Source: JASHPR01 sp963844655
GTDB taxonomy: Bacteria > Actinomycetota > Actinomycetes > Streptosporangiales > Streptosporangiaceae
Reading direction: 5' to 3'
DNA: 64,000 nucleotides
NCBI GenBank assembly: GCA_963844655.1
Contig: CAWJPA010000007.1
Span: 1,674,001 to 1,738,000 of the forward strand
Under the pieces are notes generated by a model. It worked only from the letters and a program-made list of their open reading frames with translations. It had not been told where the DNA came from and made no database searches. This document shows, piece by piece, positions 15,867-24,591 of the stretch (position 1 is the stretch's first letter; each line of letters starts with the position of its first letter). A program made the translations under genes and the position numbers.

Positions 15867-16466
15867 GTGCTTGCCAGGTTGCTGCGCCGCCGCGGCGTAG
15901 ATGTGCGTCTTTCCTGCAAGATTCTCTGCGCCTGCGGGGGCTGCGCGATTCTCTTGTTCACCTCGGGGTGCGGTACCAAGCCGGCCGCGGCGTCCGCCTC
16001 CGCACCCGCCTCGGCCTCGCCCGGCGCCGGGGTCAGCGCCTACCTCACCTGCCTGCGCCAGCACGGGGCCAGCGTGCCCACCGCCCGGCCCACGGCGCGC
16101 CCATCAGCTCGTCCCAGCGGCCCCCGGCCCAGCGGCGGCCCGGGCGGGTTCGCGGCGAATCCCGCGTTCAGGAAGGCCATGACGGCCTGCGCCTCGCTGC
16201 GGCCGAAGGGCGGCTTCGGGCGCGGGCCCGGCGGCCAGTTCGGCGCGGCGCTGATGGCGTTCCGCACCTGCATGGCCGCGCACGGCGAGACGATCCCGGC
16301 TACCCGCCCGTCGCCCATGCCCACGGCCCGGCCGGCCGGGGACGCCCGCTTCCTTAACGGGCTGAACCCCGCCGCCCCGAAGGTCGCGGCCGCGCTGAAG
16401 GCCTGCGCGTCCAAGATCCCGGCCTTCCCCCGGCCCGGCGCTTCGGCCACCCCCGCCACCGGCTAG
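15867..16466 (+). CDS. Small lipoprotein with repeated Cys modules, function unknown
   Basis: Predicted 199-residue exported lipoprotein. The GTG at 15867 is chosen because GGAGG lies 8 nt upstream. The N-terminus has arginines, a hydrophobic segment and the lipobox TSGC with Cys35 as the lipidated residue. The mature part has short modules of the form (Y/F)xTC(L/M)xxHGxxxP (YLTCLRQHGASVP and FRTCMAAHGETIP). Related Cys-containing segments (MTACASL and LKACASKIP) are separated by Pro/Ala/Arg/Gly-rich linkers. This looks like a spaced Cys-x(4)-HG repeat seen in some actinobacterial exported proteins; metal or redox binding is conceivable but not shown. It is flanked by two different intergenic tandem repeats. 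Confidence 0.75.
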   Translation: MLARLLRRRGVDVRLSCKILCACGGCAILLFTSGCGTKPAAASASAPASASPGAGVSAYLTCLRQHGASVPTARPTARPSARPSGPRPSGGPGGFAANPAFRKAMTACASLRPKGGFGRGPGGQFGAALMAFRTCMAAHGETIPATRPSPMPTARPAGDARFLNGLNPAAPKVAAALKACASKIPAFPRPGASATPATG

Positions 16467-16518
16467 CGGTGCCGGCCGGGGGGACGCTCCAAGCCCTTCC
16501 AGCCCTCCGGCCCCACTC

Positions 16519-16630
16519 GCCCCAGCCCGTCATCGCCGGCCGGCCGCGGAGCCACCCCGCCAGCCCCCCGGGCCCCAGCCCGTCATCGCCGGCCGGCCGC
16601 GGAGCCACCCCGCCAGCCCCCCGGGCCCCA
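16519..16630. repeat. Intergenic tandem repeat, 53-bp period, two copies
   Basis: Two nearly exact copies of a GC-rich unit beginning CCCCAGCCCGTCATCGCC, spaced 53 bp apart, downstream of the lipoprotein gene. The 527-bp interval before the MMPL gene holds this repeat, a hairpin at 16667-16702 and no supported gene. Confidence 0.75.
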
Positions 16631-16665
16631 CATGCCTCAGCCGACTGGCCAGGGAGGCTGATCAT

Positions 16666-16703
16666 TGTGAGTTTGCTGTAGTCAGGTGTGCAGCAAACTC
16701 ACA
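16666..16703. terminator. Hairpin with 13-bp perfect stem
   Basis: Arms TGTGAGTTTGCTG and CAGCAAACTCACA are perfect complements around a 12-nt loop, in the gap between the lipoprotein and MMPL genes and less GC-rich than the surroundings. There is no T-tract. A terminator for the lipoprotein transcript or a regulator site for the MMPL gene are both possible. Confidence 0.5.
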
Positions 16704-16993
16704 TCGAAATGCCTGGAGGAGGCCGCGCGGCGGCAGGCCGCGGGCGGGGCGGCTGGGCGGCGGAGCCCGGGGTGTCGGGGCGGCCTACCGCCACGGCGTA
16801 GGGGGCGAAACCGGGCTAAGCACCAGTCGCCACGGATCCCCTGGCGGGCCGCCCGCCGTCCCGGGCCAGCGTTCACCCGCGTTGGGTGATGACATGGTGA
16901 GGCCCGGGCTGGGACGGTCTGACCGGAACCCGGGCTGAGCCTGCGACATCGATGACCGGCCCCGGGCGCTGATTGACGCGTTGGGGGGACGCC

Positions 16994-19246
16994 TTGAATC
17001 ACCTGCTTGCGCGGCTGGGGGGCTTCGCTGCCCGGAAGCACTGGCTCATCATCGCCGTCTGGGTGATCATCCTGGCCGGCTTGCTGTGGGCCAAGGGCGC
17101 CTACGGCGGGAGCTACGTCAACAACTACACCGTTCCTGGCAGCGACTCGTCGAACGGCCTCAACGTGCTCAACGCCCATTACCCGTCGAAGGGGGGTTAC
17201 GGCGGGCAGATCGTGTTCCACGCCACGCACGGCACGGTCACGCAGCAGCAGAAGGCGGTGAACCAGGCCACGAGCAACGTGAGCAAGCTGTCCGGCGTGA
17301 CCAAGGCGGTCAGCCCGTTCTCGTCACCGCAGTCGGGCACCGTGTCCAAGAACCAGACGATCGCCTATGCGAACGTTACCTGGAGCGACAACCCGGCCGG
17401 CCTGACCAGCTCGTACCTGGACAAGCTGAACAACGCGGTCAAGCCCGCGCGGAACGCGGGACTCGAGGTGGACTACGGCGGCGGGGCCGGCCAGATCGGC
17501 CAGCAGACGAACGACACCACCTCGGAACTCATCGGCCTGGCCTGCGCTCTGCTGCTGCTGTTGTTCATGTTCGGCTCGTTCATCACCGCGATGGTCCCGC
17601 TGGTGTCCGCGATCTTCAGCGTCGGTGCGGGCCTGTCCGTGGTCGGGCTGCTCGCCGCGATCACCACGTTCCCGAGCGTGGCGCCGACCGTCGCCACCCT
17701 GCTCGGCCTGGGCGTCGCGGTCGACTACGGCCTGTTCCTCACCGCCCGGCACCGGGATCAGCTCGACCGGGGCATGGACGTGGTGGCGTCCGCGGCCAGC
17801 GCCGAGAGCACCTCGGGCGCGGCGGTCATCGTCGCGGGCAGCACGGTCGTGGTGGCGATTCTCGGGCTCTACATCTCCGGCGTGCCGTTCGTCGGCGCCA
17901 TGGGCCTGGCCGCGGCCATCGTGGTCGCCGTCACCATGTTGGCGGCGCTCACGCTGGTGCCCTCGTTCATGGGCGTGGTCAAGAACAACATCAGGTCCCT
18001 GCCGGCCCGCGTCAAGGCGCACCGGGCCGGCATTTCAGCGCAGGAGCAGGCCAAGCAGACCGCCGCGGTCACCGAGGAGCACCACGAGCAGAGCGGCTTC
18101 GCCCGGTGGGGGCGCCGGGTCGCCCGGCAGCCCTGGCCGTGGGGGATCGCCAGCGTGCTGGTGCTCCTCGTGCTGGCCGTCCCGCTGCTGTCGATCAACC
18201 TGAACCAGCCGGACAACGGCACCAACCCCACGAGCGACAGCAGCCGCCGCGCCTACGATCTCATCACCGAGGGCTTCGGCGTGGGCGTGAACGGCCCGCT
18301 GACTGTGGTGGTGAAGCTGCCCAAGGAGTCCAGCTCGGACACCCAGTCGCTGCTGAACAAGATGAGCAAGAGCGTGGCCGGCACGCACGGCGTCGCGTCG
18401 GTGTCGCCCGCGTCGGTGAACAGCGCCAGCACCGTCGCGGTGTTCAACGCGATCCCGACCACGCGGCCGCAGGCGAAAGCCACGACCACGCTGGTGCACA
18501 AGCTGCGCGATGACGTGCTGCCTACGTACAAGGAGACGTCTTACGTCACCGGGACCACCCCGGGCAACGTCGACTTCACCGAGCAGGTAAGCAGCCGCAT
18601 GATCTGGCTGATCCTCGCCGTGGTGGCGATCGCGTTCGTGCTGCTGACCGCCGCGTTCCGGTCGGTCATCATCCCCACCAAGGCAGCGATCATGAACCTG
18701 CTGTCGATCGGGGCCGCTTACGGCGTGATCGTCGCGGTCTTCCAGTGGGGCTGGGGCGCGAGCCTGATCGGCGTGCACACCACCTCGCCAATCCCGGCCT
18801 ACGTGCCGATGATGGTGTTCGCGATTGTCTTCGGGCTGTCCATGGACTACGAGGTGTTCCTGCTGTCGCGGGTCCACGAGGCCTGGATCTCGACCGGGGA
18901 CGCGCACCGGAGCGTGGCGATCGGCATCGGCGGCACCGCGCGGGTGATCACCACCGCAGCCTTGATCATGGTGACCGTGTTCTCGAGCTTCCTGCTCAAC
19001 GACCAGTCCGCGGTGAAGATGCTGGCCCTAGGCATGGCCGTGGCGGTGCTCATCGATGCGTCGCTGGTCCGGATGATCCTGGTGCCCGCGGTCATGGCGC
19101 TGCTCGGCAAGCACGCCTGGTGGATGCCCCGCTGGATGGAGCATGTGGTGCCGCAGCTGCACCTGGAGGGCAGCGAGGTCACGGCGGCCGCGTCCGAGGC
19201 ATCGTTCGTGGGCGCCACGCCGCCGCTCAGCGGCCGCGACCATTAG
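16994..19246 (+). CDS. MMPL-family RND transporter
   Basis: A membrane protein of about 750 residues with two homologous halves, each with a first membrane helix, a large extracytoplasmic domain and a group of five more helices. Conserved helix motifs are GVAVDYGLFLTARHRDQL in the first half and GLSMDYEVFLLSRVHEAW in the second, with the proton-relay Asp-Tyr pair in each. Family members export lipids or hydrophobic compounds. I prefer the TTG at 16994, with GGGGGGA 4 nt upstream; a TTG at 16973 would add seven residues. A strong hairpin starts at the stop codon, so it is probably monocistronic. Confidence 0.9.
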   Translation: MNHLLARLGGFAARKHWLIIAVWVIILAGLLWAKGAYGGSYVNNYTVPGSDSSNGLNVLNAHYPSKGGYGGQIVFHATHGTVTQQQKAVNQATSNVSKLSGVTKAVSPFSSPQSGTVSKNQTIAYANVTWSDNPAGLTSSYLDKLNNAVKPARNAGLEVDYGGGAGQIGQQTNDTTSELIGLACALLLLLFMFGSFITAMVPLVSAIFSVGAGLSVVGLLAAITTFPSVAPTVATLLGLGVAVDYGLFLTARHRDQLDRGMDVVASAASAESTSGAAVIVAGSTVVVAILGLYISGVPFVGAMGLAAAIVVAVTMLAALTLVPSFMGVVKNNIRSLPARVKAHRAGISAQEQAKQTAAVTEEHHEQSGFARWGRRVARQPWPWGIASVLVLLVLAVPLLSINLNQPDNGTNPTSDSSRRAYDLITEGFGVGVNGPLTVVVKLPKESSSDTQSLLNKMSKSVAGTHGVASVSPASVNSASTVAVFNAIPTTRPQAKATTTLVHKLRDDVLPTYKETSYVTGTTPGNVDFTEQVSSRMIWLILAVVAIAFVLLTAAFRSVIIPTKAAIMNLLSIGAAYGVIVAVFQWGWGASLIGVHTTSPIPAYVPMMVFAIVFGLSMDYEVFLLSRVHEAWISTGDAHRSVAIGIGGTARVITTAALIMVTVFSSFLLNDQSAVKMLALGMAVAVLIDASLVRMILVPAVMALLGKHAWWMPRWMEHVVPQLHLEGSEVTAAASEASFVGATPPLSGRDH

Positions 19247-19298
19247 TGTGGACGGCACTTAACTGCGGAAACAGCAACAGTAAGTGCCGTCCACACTA
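19244..19298 (+). terminator. Perfect 18-bp stem-loop at the MMPL stop codon
   Basis: Arms TAGTGTGGACGGCACTTA and TAAGTGCCGTCCACACTA match exactly around a 19-nt loop. The left arm begins with the MMPL stop codon itself. No long T-tract follows, in keeping with actinomycete terminators. A terminator or mRNA-stabilising role is inferred from position and stem strength. Confidence 0.75.
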
Positions 19299-19375
19299 TT
19301 GACGCCCGGCGATACGAACAGCGGCCCGCAGGTGCCAGGCCGCGCCGCAGACGGAGTTTGGCCTGATCATTGAGC

Positions 19376-21184
19376 ATGACCGACCCTGAGCTGATCCGGC
19401 GCGCCGAGGCCGCCGGGATCGCACCCCGCTACCTGGACTGGCGGGAGCAGGAGGTCGAGGTGAGCGAGGAAACTCTCACCGCGATCCTGGACGCCCTCGA
19501 CAGCGCCCCTGGCCTCGCCGGGCAGGCGCCGGGCGGAGAGGCCGGGGGCCCGGGCGAATTCGCGCGGCCCCGGATCCCGGGCCCCAGGTCCTGGGGCTTC
19601 ACCGTACAGCTCTACTCGGTCCGCTCCCGGCAATCCTGGGGCCACGGTGACCTGCGCGACCTGGCTGACCTGGCCGGCTGGAGCGCCCGCGACCTCGGCG
19701 CCGGCTTCGTGCTGATCAACCCGCTGCACGCCGCCGAGCCGCTGCCGCCGGTCAGCGCCTCCCCGTACCTGCCGATGACCAGGAGATACGTCAGCCCGCT
19801 CTACCTGCGGATCGAGGACATCGCCGAGTACCGCCAGCTGGACGCCGGGCAGCGGGCGCGGATCGACACGCTGGCCGCCCCGCTCCGGGCCCGGAACGCC
19901 ACCCCCGCGCTCATCGACAGGGACGCGGTCTGGGCGGCCAAGCGGGCGGCACTGGAGATCATCCACCGGGTGCCGCTCAGCGAGGCCCGGCGCGGAGAGT
20001 ACGAGCAGTTCCGCAAGCGCGAGGGCCGCGACCTCGAGGACTGGGCCGCCTGGTGCGCGCTCGCCGAGCGGCACGGGCCCGACTGGCGAGACTGGCCCGG
20101 TCCGGACCGCGATCCGCGCCGCACGGCCGCGAACCCCGGCCCGGGCGCCGAGTTCCACGCCTGGCTGCAGTGGCTCACCGACGAGCAGCAGGCCGCCGCG
20201 CAGCGGGCGGCGCTGGCCGCGGGCATGGACACCGGGATCATCGGCGACCTCGCGGTCGGCGCGCACCCCGGCGGGGCGGACGCCTGGGCGCACCAGGACC
20301 TGCTGGTCAGCGGCCTGTCCGTGGGCGCGCCGCCGGACGAGTTCAACCAGCGCGGGCAGGACTGGTCGCAGCCGCCCTGGCACCCGCGGCGGCTGGCCGC
20401 CGACGGCTACCGCCCACTGAACGACCTGTTCGCCGCCGGGCTGCGGCACGGCGGCGGGCTGCGGGTCGACCATGTGATGGGCCTGATGCGGCTGTGGTGC
20501 ATGCCCGCGGGCTGGCCGCCCGACCGTGGCGCCTACATCCGCTACGACCACCGGTTCACGGTGGCGGCGCTGGCCGGCCAGGCGGCCCGGGCCGGGGGGC
20601 TGGCCATCGGCGAGGACCTCGGCACCGTGGACCGCTGGATCCGCGAGTACCTGACGGCCAGCCGGATCATGGGCACGGAGATGCTCTGGTTCGCCCGCGA
20701 GCCCAACGGGACGCCGCTGGCCCCGCGGCACTGGCGGCGCGACTGCATGGCGACCGTGGGCACCCACGACGTGCCCCCAGCGGCCGCGTTCCGCACCGGC
20801 GATCAGGTGACCGTGCGGGCGCGGCTGGGGGTGCTGACCCAGCCCGAAGAGGCCGAACGCGATTCCGCGCGGCAGATGTTGTCGCAGTGGCGTAATGCCC
20901 TGGTGGGGGAGGGGCTGATCCCGGACGGGCCGCTGCCGGGGCCGGACGAGTTCACCGTGGCGCTCTACGGCTACCTGGCCCGCACCGAGGCCCGGCTCAT
21001 CGGCGTCTCGCTCGCCGACGCGGTCGGCGACCGGCGGCCGCAGAACATCCCCGGGACCAGCGACGAGTACCCGAACTGGCGGATCCCGCTCTGCGACGCC
21101 GGCGGCCGCGCGGTCCTGCTCGACGACCTCCCCGGGCTGCCCCTGGTCCGGGCCGTGGCCGGGGCCGCGGCGTCCTGGGCCTAG
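19376..21184 (+). CDS. malQ: 4-alpha-glucanotransferase (amylomaltase)
   Basis: A GH77 enzyme of about 602 residues that transfers alpha-1,4-glucan segments, used in glycogen and maltodextrin turnover. Recognisable segments are SPYLPMTRRYVSPLYLRIED, the catalytic nucleophile region LRVDHVMGLMRLWCMP, the acid/base region GEDLGTVDRWIREYL and GTHDVPPAAAF with the third Asp. It lacks the extra N-terminal module of the longer actinobacterial MalQ proteins, so it is near the minimal length. A TTG at 19370 is an alternative start. The ribosome site is weak. Confidence 0.9.
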   Translation: MTDPELIRRAEAAGIAPRYLDWREQEVEVSEETLTAILDALDSAPGLAGQAPGGEAGGPGEFARPRIPGPRSWGFTVQLYSVRSRQSWGHGDLRDLADLAGWSARDLGAGFVLINPLHAAEPLPPVSASPYLPMTRRYVSPLYLRIEDIAEYRQLDAGQRARIDTLAAPLRARNATPALIDRDAVWAAKRAALEIIHRVPLSEARRGEYEQFRKREGRDLEDWAAWCALAERHGPDWRDWPGPDRDPRRTAANPGPGAEFHAWLQWLTDEQQAAAQRAALAAGMDTGIIGDLAVGAHPGGADAWAHQDLLVSGLSVGAPPDEFNQRGQDWSQPPWHPRRLAADGYRPLNDLFAAGLRHGGGLRVDHVMGLMRLWCMPAGWPPDRGAYIRYDHRFTVAALAGQAARAGGLAIGEDLGTVDRWIREYLTASRIMGTEMLWFAREPNGTPLAPRHWRRDCMATVGTHDVPPAAAFRTGDQVTVRARLGVLTQPEEAERDSARQMLSQWRNALVGEGLIPDGPLPGPDEFTVALYGYLARTEARLIGVSLADAVGDRRPQNIPGTSDEYPNWRIPLCDAGGRAVLLDDLPGLPLVRAVAGAAASWA

Positions 21185-21226
21185 TGCCGCGCATCCACGC
21201 GTCAATTGCTGTAGTAGGTTCCGTTA

Positions 21227-21877
21227 ATGCCGCCGCATGAGGCCAGGCCGGGCCATGCCCCGGTTACGGCAGCCGACGTCACGCTCGCGGTGCGGCTTGC
21301 GGTCGCGGCGCTCGGCCGCGCACCCGCGGAAGCGTGGGCCAATCAGGCCGGCTCACTGGAGTGGGACTGCTGGGAGACCGTCGAGCACATCGCCGACTGC
21401 CTGTTTGCCTACGCCACCCAGTTGACTCCGGCCACGCCCGAGGGCGGCTACGTGCCGATCGCGATGACGAGCACCCGGCCGGGAGGCGCGGAAAGCGCCA
21501 TCCACGTGGACCGTGAGAAAGAGGCGGCAGGCCTGCTGCAGGCGCTTGAGGCGTGCGGCGCCCTGCTGGCGGCCATGGTCACGACCACATCCCCGGGCAC
21601 CCGCGCCTGGCACCCGTACGGCACCTCGGACCCGGAAGGCTTCGCCGCGATGGGCGTGGCGGAAATCCTGGTCCACGGGCACGATGCCGCTCAGGGACTC
21701 GGCGTGCCCTGGGAACCGCCCGCCGACCTGTGCGCGCGGGTACTCAGCCGGCTCTTCCCCGGCGTTCCGGCGGATGCCCTCCCCTGGGCGGCACTGCTGT
21801 GGGCCACCGGCCGCGCTGACCTGCCGGACCTGCCTCGGCTGGGCGACTGGCGCTGGTACTCCGAACCACGGCCGTAG
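21227..21877 (+). CDS. DinB-fold / mycothiol-dependent maleylpyruvate isomerase-like protein
   Basis: A 216-residue protein with the four-helix DinB/MDMPI-type fold. The metal-ligand histidines are probably those in WETVEHIADCLFAYA and in VAEILVHGHDAAQGLG, the two conserved positions of this family. In actinobacteria these proteins often act as mycothiol S-transferases or isomerases, but many have no assigned substrate. It follows malQ by 42 bp on the same strand without a functional link that I can see. Confidence 0.8.
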   Translation: MPPHEARPGHAPVTAADVTLAVRLAVAALGRAPAEAWANQAGSLEWDCWETVEHIADCLFAYATQLTPATPEGGYVPIAMTSTRPGGAESAIHVDREKEAAGLLQALEACGALLAAMVTTTSPGTRAWHPYGTSDPEGFAAMGVAEILVHGHDAAQGLGVPWEPPADLCARVLSRLFPGVPADALPWAALLWATGRADLPDLPRLGDWRWYSEPRP

Positions 21878-21931
21878 GACGAGGGAAAGGACACCAGGCG
21901 GCATGCCGGGTTCCGGCCGGCTGACGCGGCA

Positions 21932-24460
21932 CTAGCCCGTCTGGGCGTCGCGCTCGCGGCAGCGGATCGCGCGGGCCACGTCGTCACGGCCCTCGGTGAG
22001 CAGCCGCCGCAGCGCCGCCGGGGGATCGGTGCGCTCGATGTACTCGTCGGTGAGGGCGATCGTCTCCGGGGTGGCCCGCCATGACGGGTAGGCGTACTCG
22101 GCGAAGTACTGGGCCATATCCGAGCCCCAGTCGTGCCAGATGTCGGCCACCGCGTCGAAGTAGATGCGTGCGTACGGCTCGAGCAGCTCCTCGTGATCGG
22201 GGTCGATGAAACCGCCCAGCGTGGCCCGGAACGTCGCGTTCGGCAGTTTGCCGCCGGTCACCTCGGCCCAGGCGCCCTCCTTAGCCCCGGCATCGGGGAT
22301 AGAGGCGCGGCAGGTCGCGGCGTGCCTGGCGCCCGCGTCCGTGGCGTCCCTGGCCAGCTCGGCGTCGATCTCGGCCGGCCCGGCCGCGCCGCGGCTGACC
22401 AGCCGGTGCAGCAGATGCCAGCGCAGCTCGGTGTCCACGGCCAGCCCGTCGATCGACCGGGACCCGTCGAGCAGCCCGGCCAGCAGGGCTAGGTCGTCGC
22501 GGGCGGTGGCCACGCCGATGAACGCCTGCGCGTAGGCGAGCTGGTGGTCGGAGCCGGGCGCGGCGTGCTGCAGCAGCTCGCGCAGGGCGTCGGCGATCTG
22601 CTCCAGGCCGGTGTTGCGCCAGGACGGGTCCGCGTACCTGCGCGCGGCGGTCGCGGCGTAGCGGAGCACCGACTGCACCACCGAGATGTCCTCGATCGCG
22701 TCCACGCCGGACAGCACCAGGCGCACGTAGTCGCGAGCGGGCATCTCCGCGTCGCGGCACATGTCCCACACCGCGGCCAGGCACAGCGCGGCCGGGAGCG
22801 ACTCGGTGAACTCGCTGATGCTGCTGACCGCCGTGCGCAGCGACGCCTCGTCCAGCCGGATCTTGGCGTAGGTCAGGTCGTCGTCGTTGACCAGCACCAG
22901 GTCGGGGCGCTGCAGTCCGGTGAGCTCCGGGACCTCGGTGCGCTCGCCGTCGATGTCGAGCTCGACCCGGTGCCGCCGGGCCAGCCCGCCCTCGCCGCGG
23001 TCGTACAGGCCGATCGCGACGCGGTGCGGCCGGAGCACGGGGGTGGCCGGCGCCGCCTCCTGGGTCACCGCGAACACGGTGAAGCGGCCGTCCGCGTCAC
23101 ACTCGAACTCGGGCCGCAGTGTGTTGACCCCGGCCGCCTCCAGCCACTTCTTGGACCACTCCGCCAGGTTCCGGCCCGAGGTCTGCTCCAGCGCCGCGAG
23201 CAGGTCGCCGAGCACCGCGTTGCCCCACGCGTGCTGCCCGAAGTACTGGCGCACCCCGGCCAGGAAGTTCTCCCGGCCCACGTGGGCGACCAGCTGCTTG
23301 AGCACGGCGGCGCCCTTGGCGTAGGTGATCCCGTCGAAGTTCACCTCGACGGCCTCGATGTCCGGGATGTCGGCGGCGATCGGGTGGGTGGACGGCAGCT
23401 GGTCCTGCCGGTACGCCCACGCCTTCCAGGCCTGGGCGAACGTGGTCCACGCGTTCGGCCAGCGGGTGGCCTCGGCCTGCGCGACCGTGCCGGCCCAGGT
23501 GGCGAACGACTCGTTCAGCCACAGGTCGTCCCACCAGCGCATGGTGACCAGGTCCCCGAACCACATGTGCGCCATCTCGTGCAGGATCGTCTCGGCGCGG
23601 GATTCCCGGTAGGTGTCGGTCACCCGCGACCGGAACACGTACGCCTCGAGGAACGTGACGCAGCCCGCGTTCTCCATCGCTCCGGCCTTGAACTCGGGCA
23701 CGAACATCTGGTCGAACTTGCCGAACGGGTAGCGCACCCCGAACGCGTCGTGGAAGTAGTCGAAGCCCTGCTTGGTCACCTCGAAGATCTCGTCGGGGTC
23801 CAGGAAGGCGGCCAGCGACTGGCGGCAGAAGACGCCGAGCGGGATGCCGTCATGCTCGTCGCGCACGGCATAGTACGGGCCGGCCGCGACCGCGGTGATG
23901 TAGGTCGGCAGCAGCGGGGTGGGCGGGAACACCCAGAGGGACTTCTGCGCCTGCGTCGGCGCGGTGCTGGCCGGGGCCATGTTCGAGATCACCTGCCACT
24001 TCTGCTCGGCGGTGACCTCGAACTGGAACGTGGCCTTCAGATCGGGCTGGTCGAAGCAGGCGTAGATCCGGTGCGCGTCGAACGTCTCCAGGTCGGAGTA
24101 CATGTACACGCCGCCGTCGGCCGGGTCGGTGAACCGGTGCAGGCCCTCGCCGCTGCGGGAGTACGCGCAGTCCGCGGTCACCACCAGCTCGTTGCCCTCG
24201 GCCAGGCCGTCCAGGGCGATCCGGTCCCCGTCGAAGCGGTCCAGGCTTACCTGGGCCCCGTTCAGCGTGATCTCGCGGACCGCGGGCGCGGACAGCTCGA
24301 TGAACGTCGAGGCGCCCGGCTTGGTGCAGCGGAAGCTGACCGTGGTCACCGAGCGGAACGTGGTATCACCGCCGGTCAGGTCGAGTTCCACGCGGTAGGA
24401 CTCGACGTCGAGCAAGTGCGCACGGTCTCGCGCCTCGTCGCGCGTGAGGTTGCTGGCCAC
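21932..24460 (-). CDS. pepN: Aminopeptidase N (M1 family)
   Basis: A zinc metalloprotease of about 842 residues that removes N-terminal amino acids from peptides in the cytosol. GAMEN, the exopeptidase motif, is at residues 260-264; the zinc site HEMAH is at 294-298 with the third ligand Glu317 in WLNESFA. An ERAP1-like C-terminal helical domain follows. I chose GTG at 24460 because it follows an AAAGGGA ribosome site and starts the family-typical SNLTRDEARDRAHLL. An ATG at 24610 is in frame but overlaps the divergent nitroreductase gene. The order pepN / nitroreductase / rpiB resembles Rv2467-Rv2466c-Rv2465c. Confidence 0.95.
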   Translation of the reverse strand: MASNLTRDEARDRAHLLDVESYRVELDLTGGDTTFRSVTTVSFRCTKPGASTFIELSAPAVREITLNGAQVSLDRFDGDRIALDGLAEGNELVVTADCAYSRSGEGLHRFTDPADGGVYMYSDLETFDAHRIYACFDQPDLKATFQFEVTAEQKWQVISNMAPASTAPTQAQKSLWVFPPTPLLPTYITAVAAGPYYAVRDEHDGIPLGVFCRQSLAAFLDPDEIFEVTKQGFDYFHDAFGVRYPFGKFDQMFVPEFKAGAMENAGCVTFLEAYVFRSRVTDTYRESRAETILHEMAHMWFGDLVTMRWWDDLWLNESFATWAGTVAQAEATRWPNAWTTFAQAWKAWAYRQDQLPSTHPIAADIPDIEAVEVNFDGITYAKGAAVLKQLVAHVGRENFLAGVRQYFGQHAWGNAVLGDLLAALEQTSGRNLAEWSKKWLEAAGVNTLRPEFECDADGRFTVFAVTQEAAPATPVLRPHRVAIGLYDRGEGGLARRHRVELDIDGERTEVPELTGLQRPDLVLVNDDDLTYAKIRLDEASLRTAVSSISEFTESLPAALCLAAVWDMCRDAEMPARDYVRLVLSGVDAIEDISVVQSVLRYAATAARRYADPSWRNTGLEQIADALRELLQHAAPGSDHQLAYAQAFIGVATARDDLALLAGLLDGSRSIDGLAVDTELRWHLLHRLVSRGAAGPAEIDAELARDATDAGARHAATCRASIPDAGAKEGAWAEVTGGKLPNATFRATLGGFIDPDHEELLEPYARIYFDAVADIWHDWGSDMAQYFAEYAYPSWRATPETIALTDEYIERTDPPAALRRLLTEGRDDVARAIRCRERDAQTG

Positions 24461-24591
24461 AGTGGTGATCCCTTTCCGGACTACGTTGTCCCGCCCCGTT
24501 TGCCGTTCGCTGCATAATCGCATGCCGCCCGGCGGAATGACCCGACCTGCCCCCCGGTTGTCAGGAGCGGAGCCGACTTGAGGGAGTATGC

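Noticed and set aside
14099..15979. 626-codon minus frame opposite the amidase
   Set aside because: Antisense of the amidase, whose catalytic triad is intact on the plus strand.
15545..16630. Insertion-sequence or attachment-site remnants
   Set aside because: The repeats are simple tandem duplications without terminal inverted repeats, transposase fragments or an integrase.
16682..17230. 182-codon minus frame before and inside the MMPL gene
   Set aside because: No family resemblance and half of it is antisense to the MMPL N-terminus.
22544..24517. 657-codon plus frame opposite pepN
   Set aside because: Shadow of pepN, which has GAMEN and HEMAH on the minus strand.
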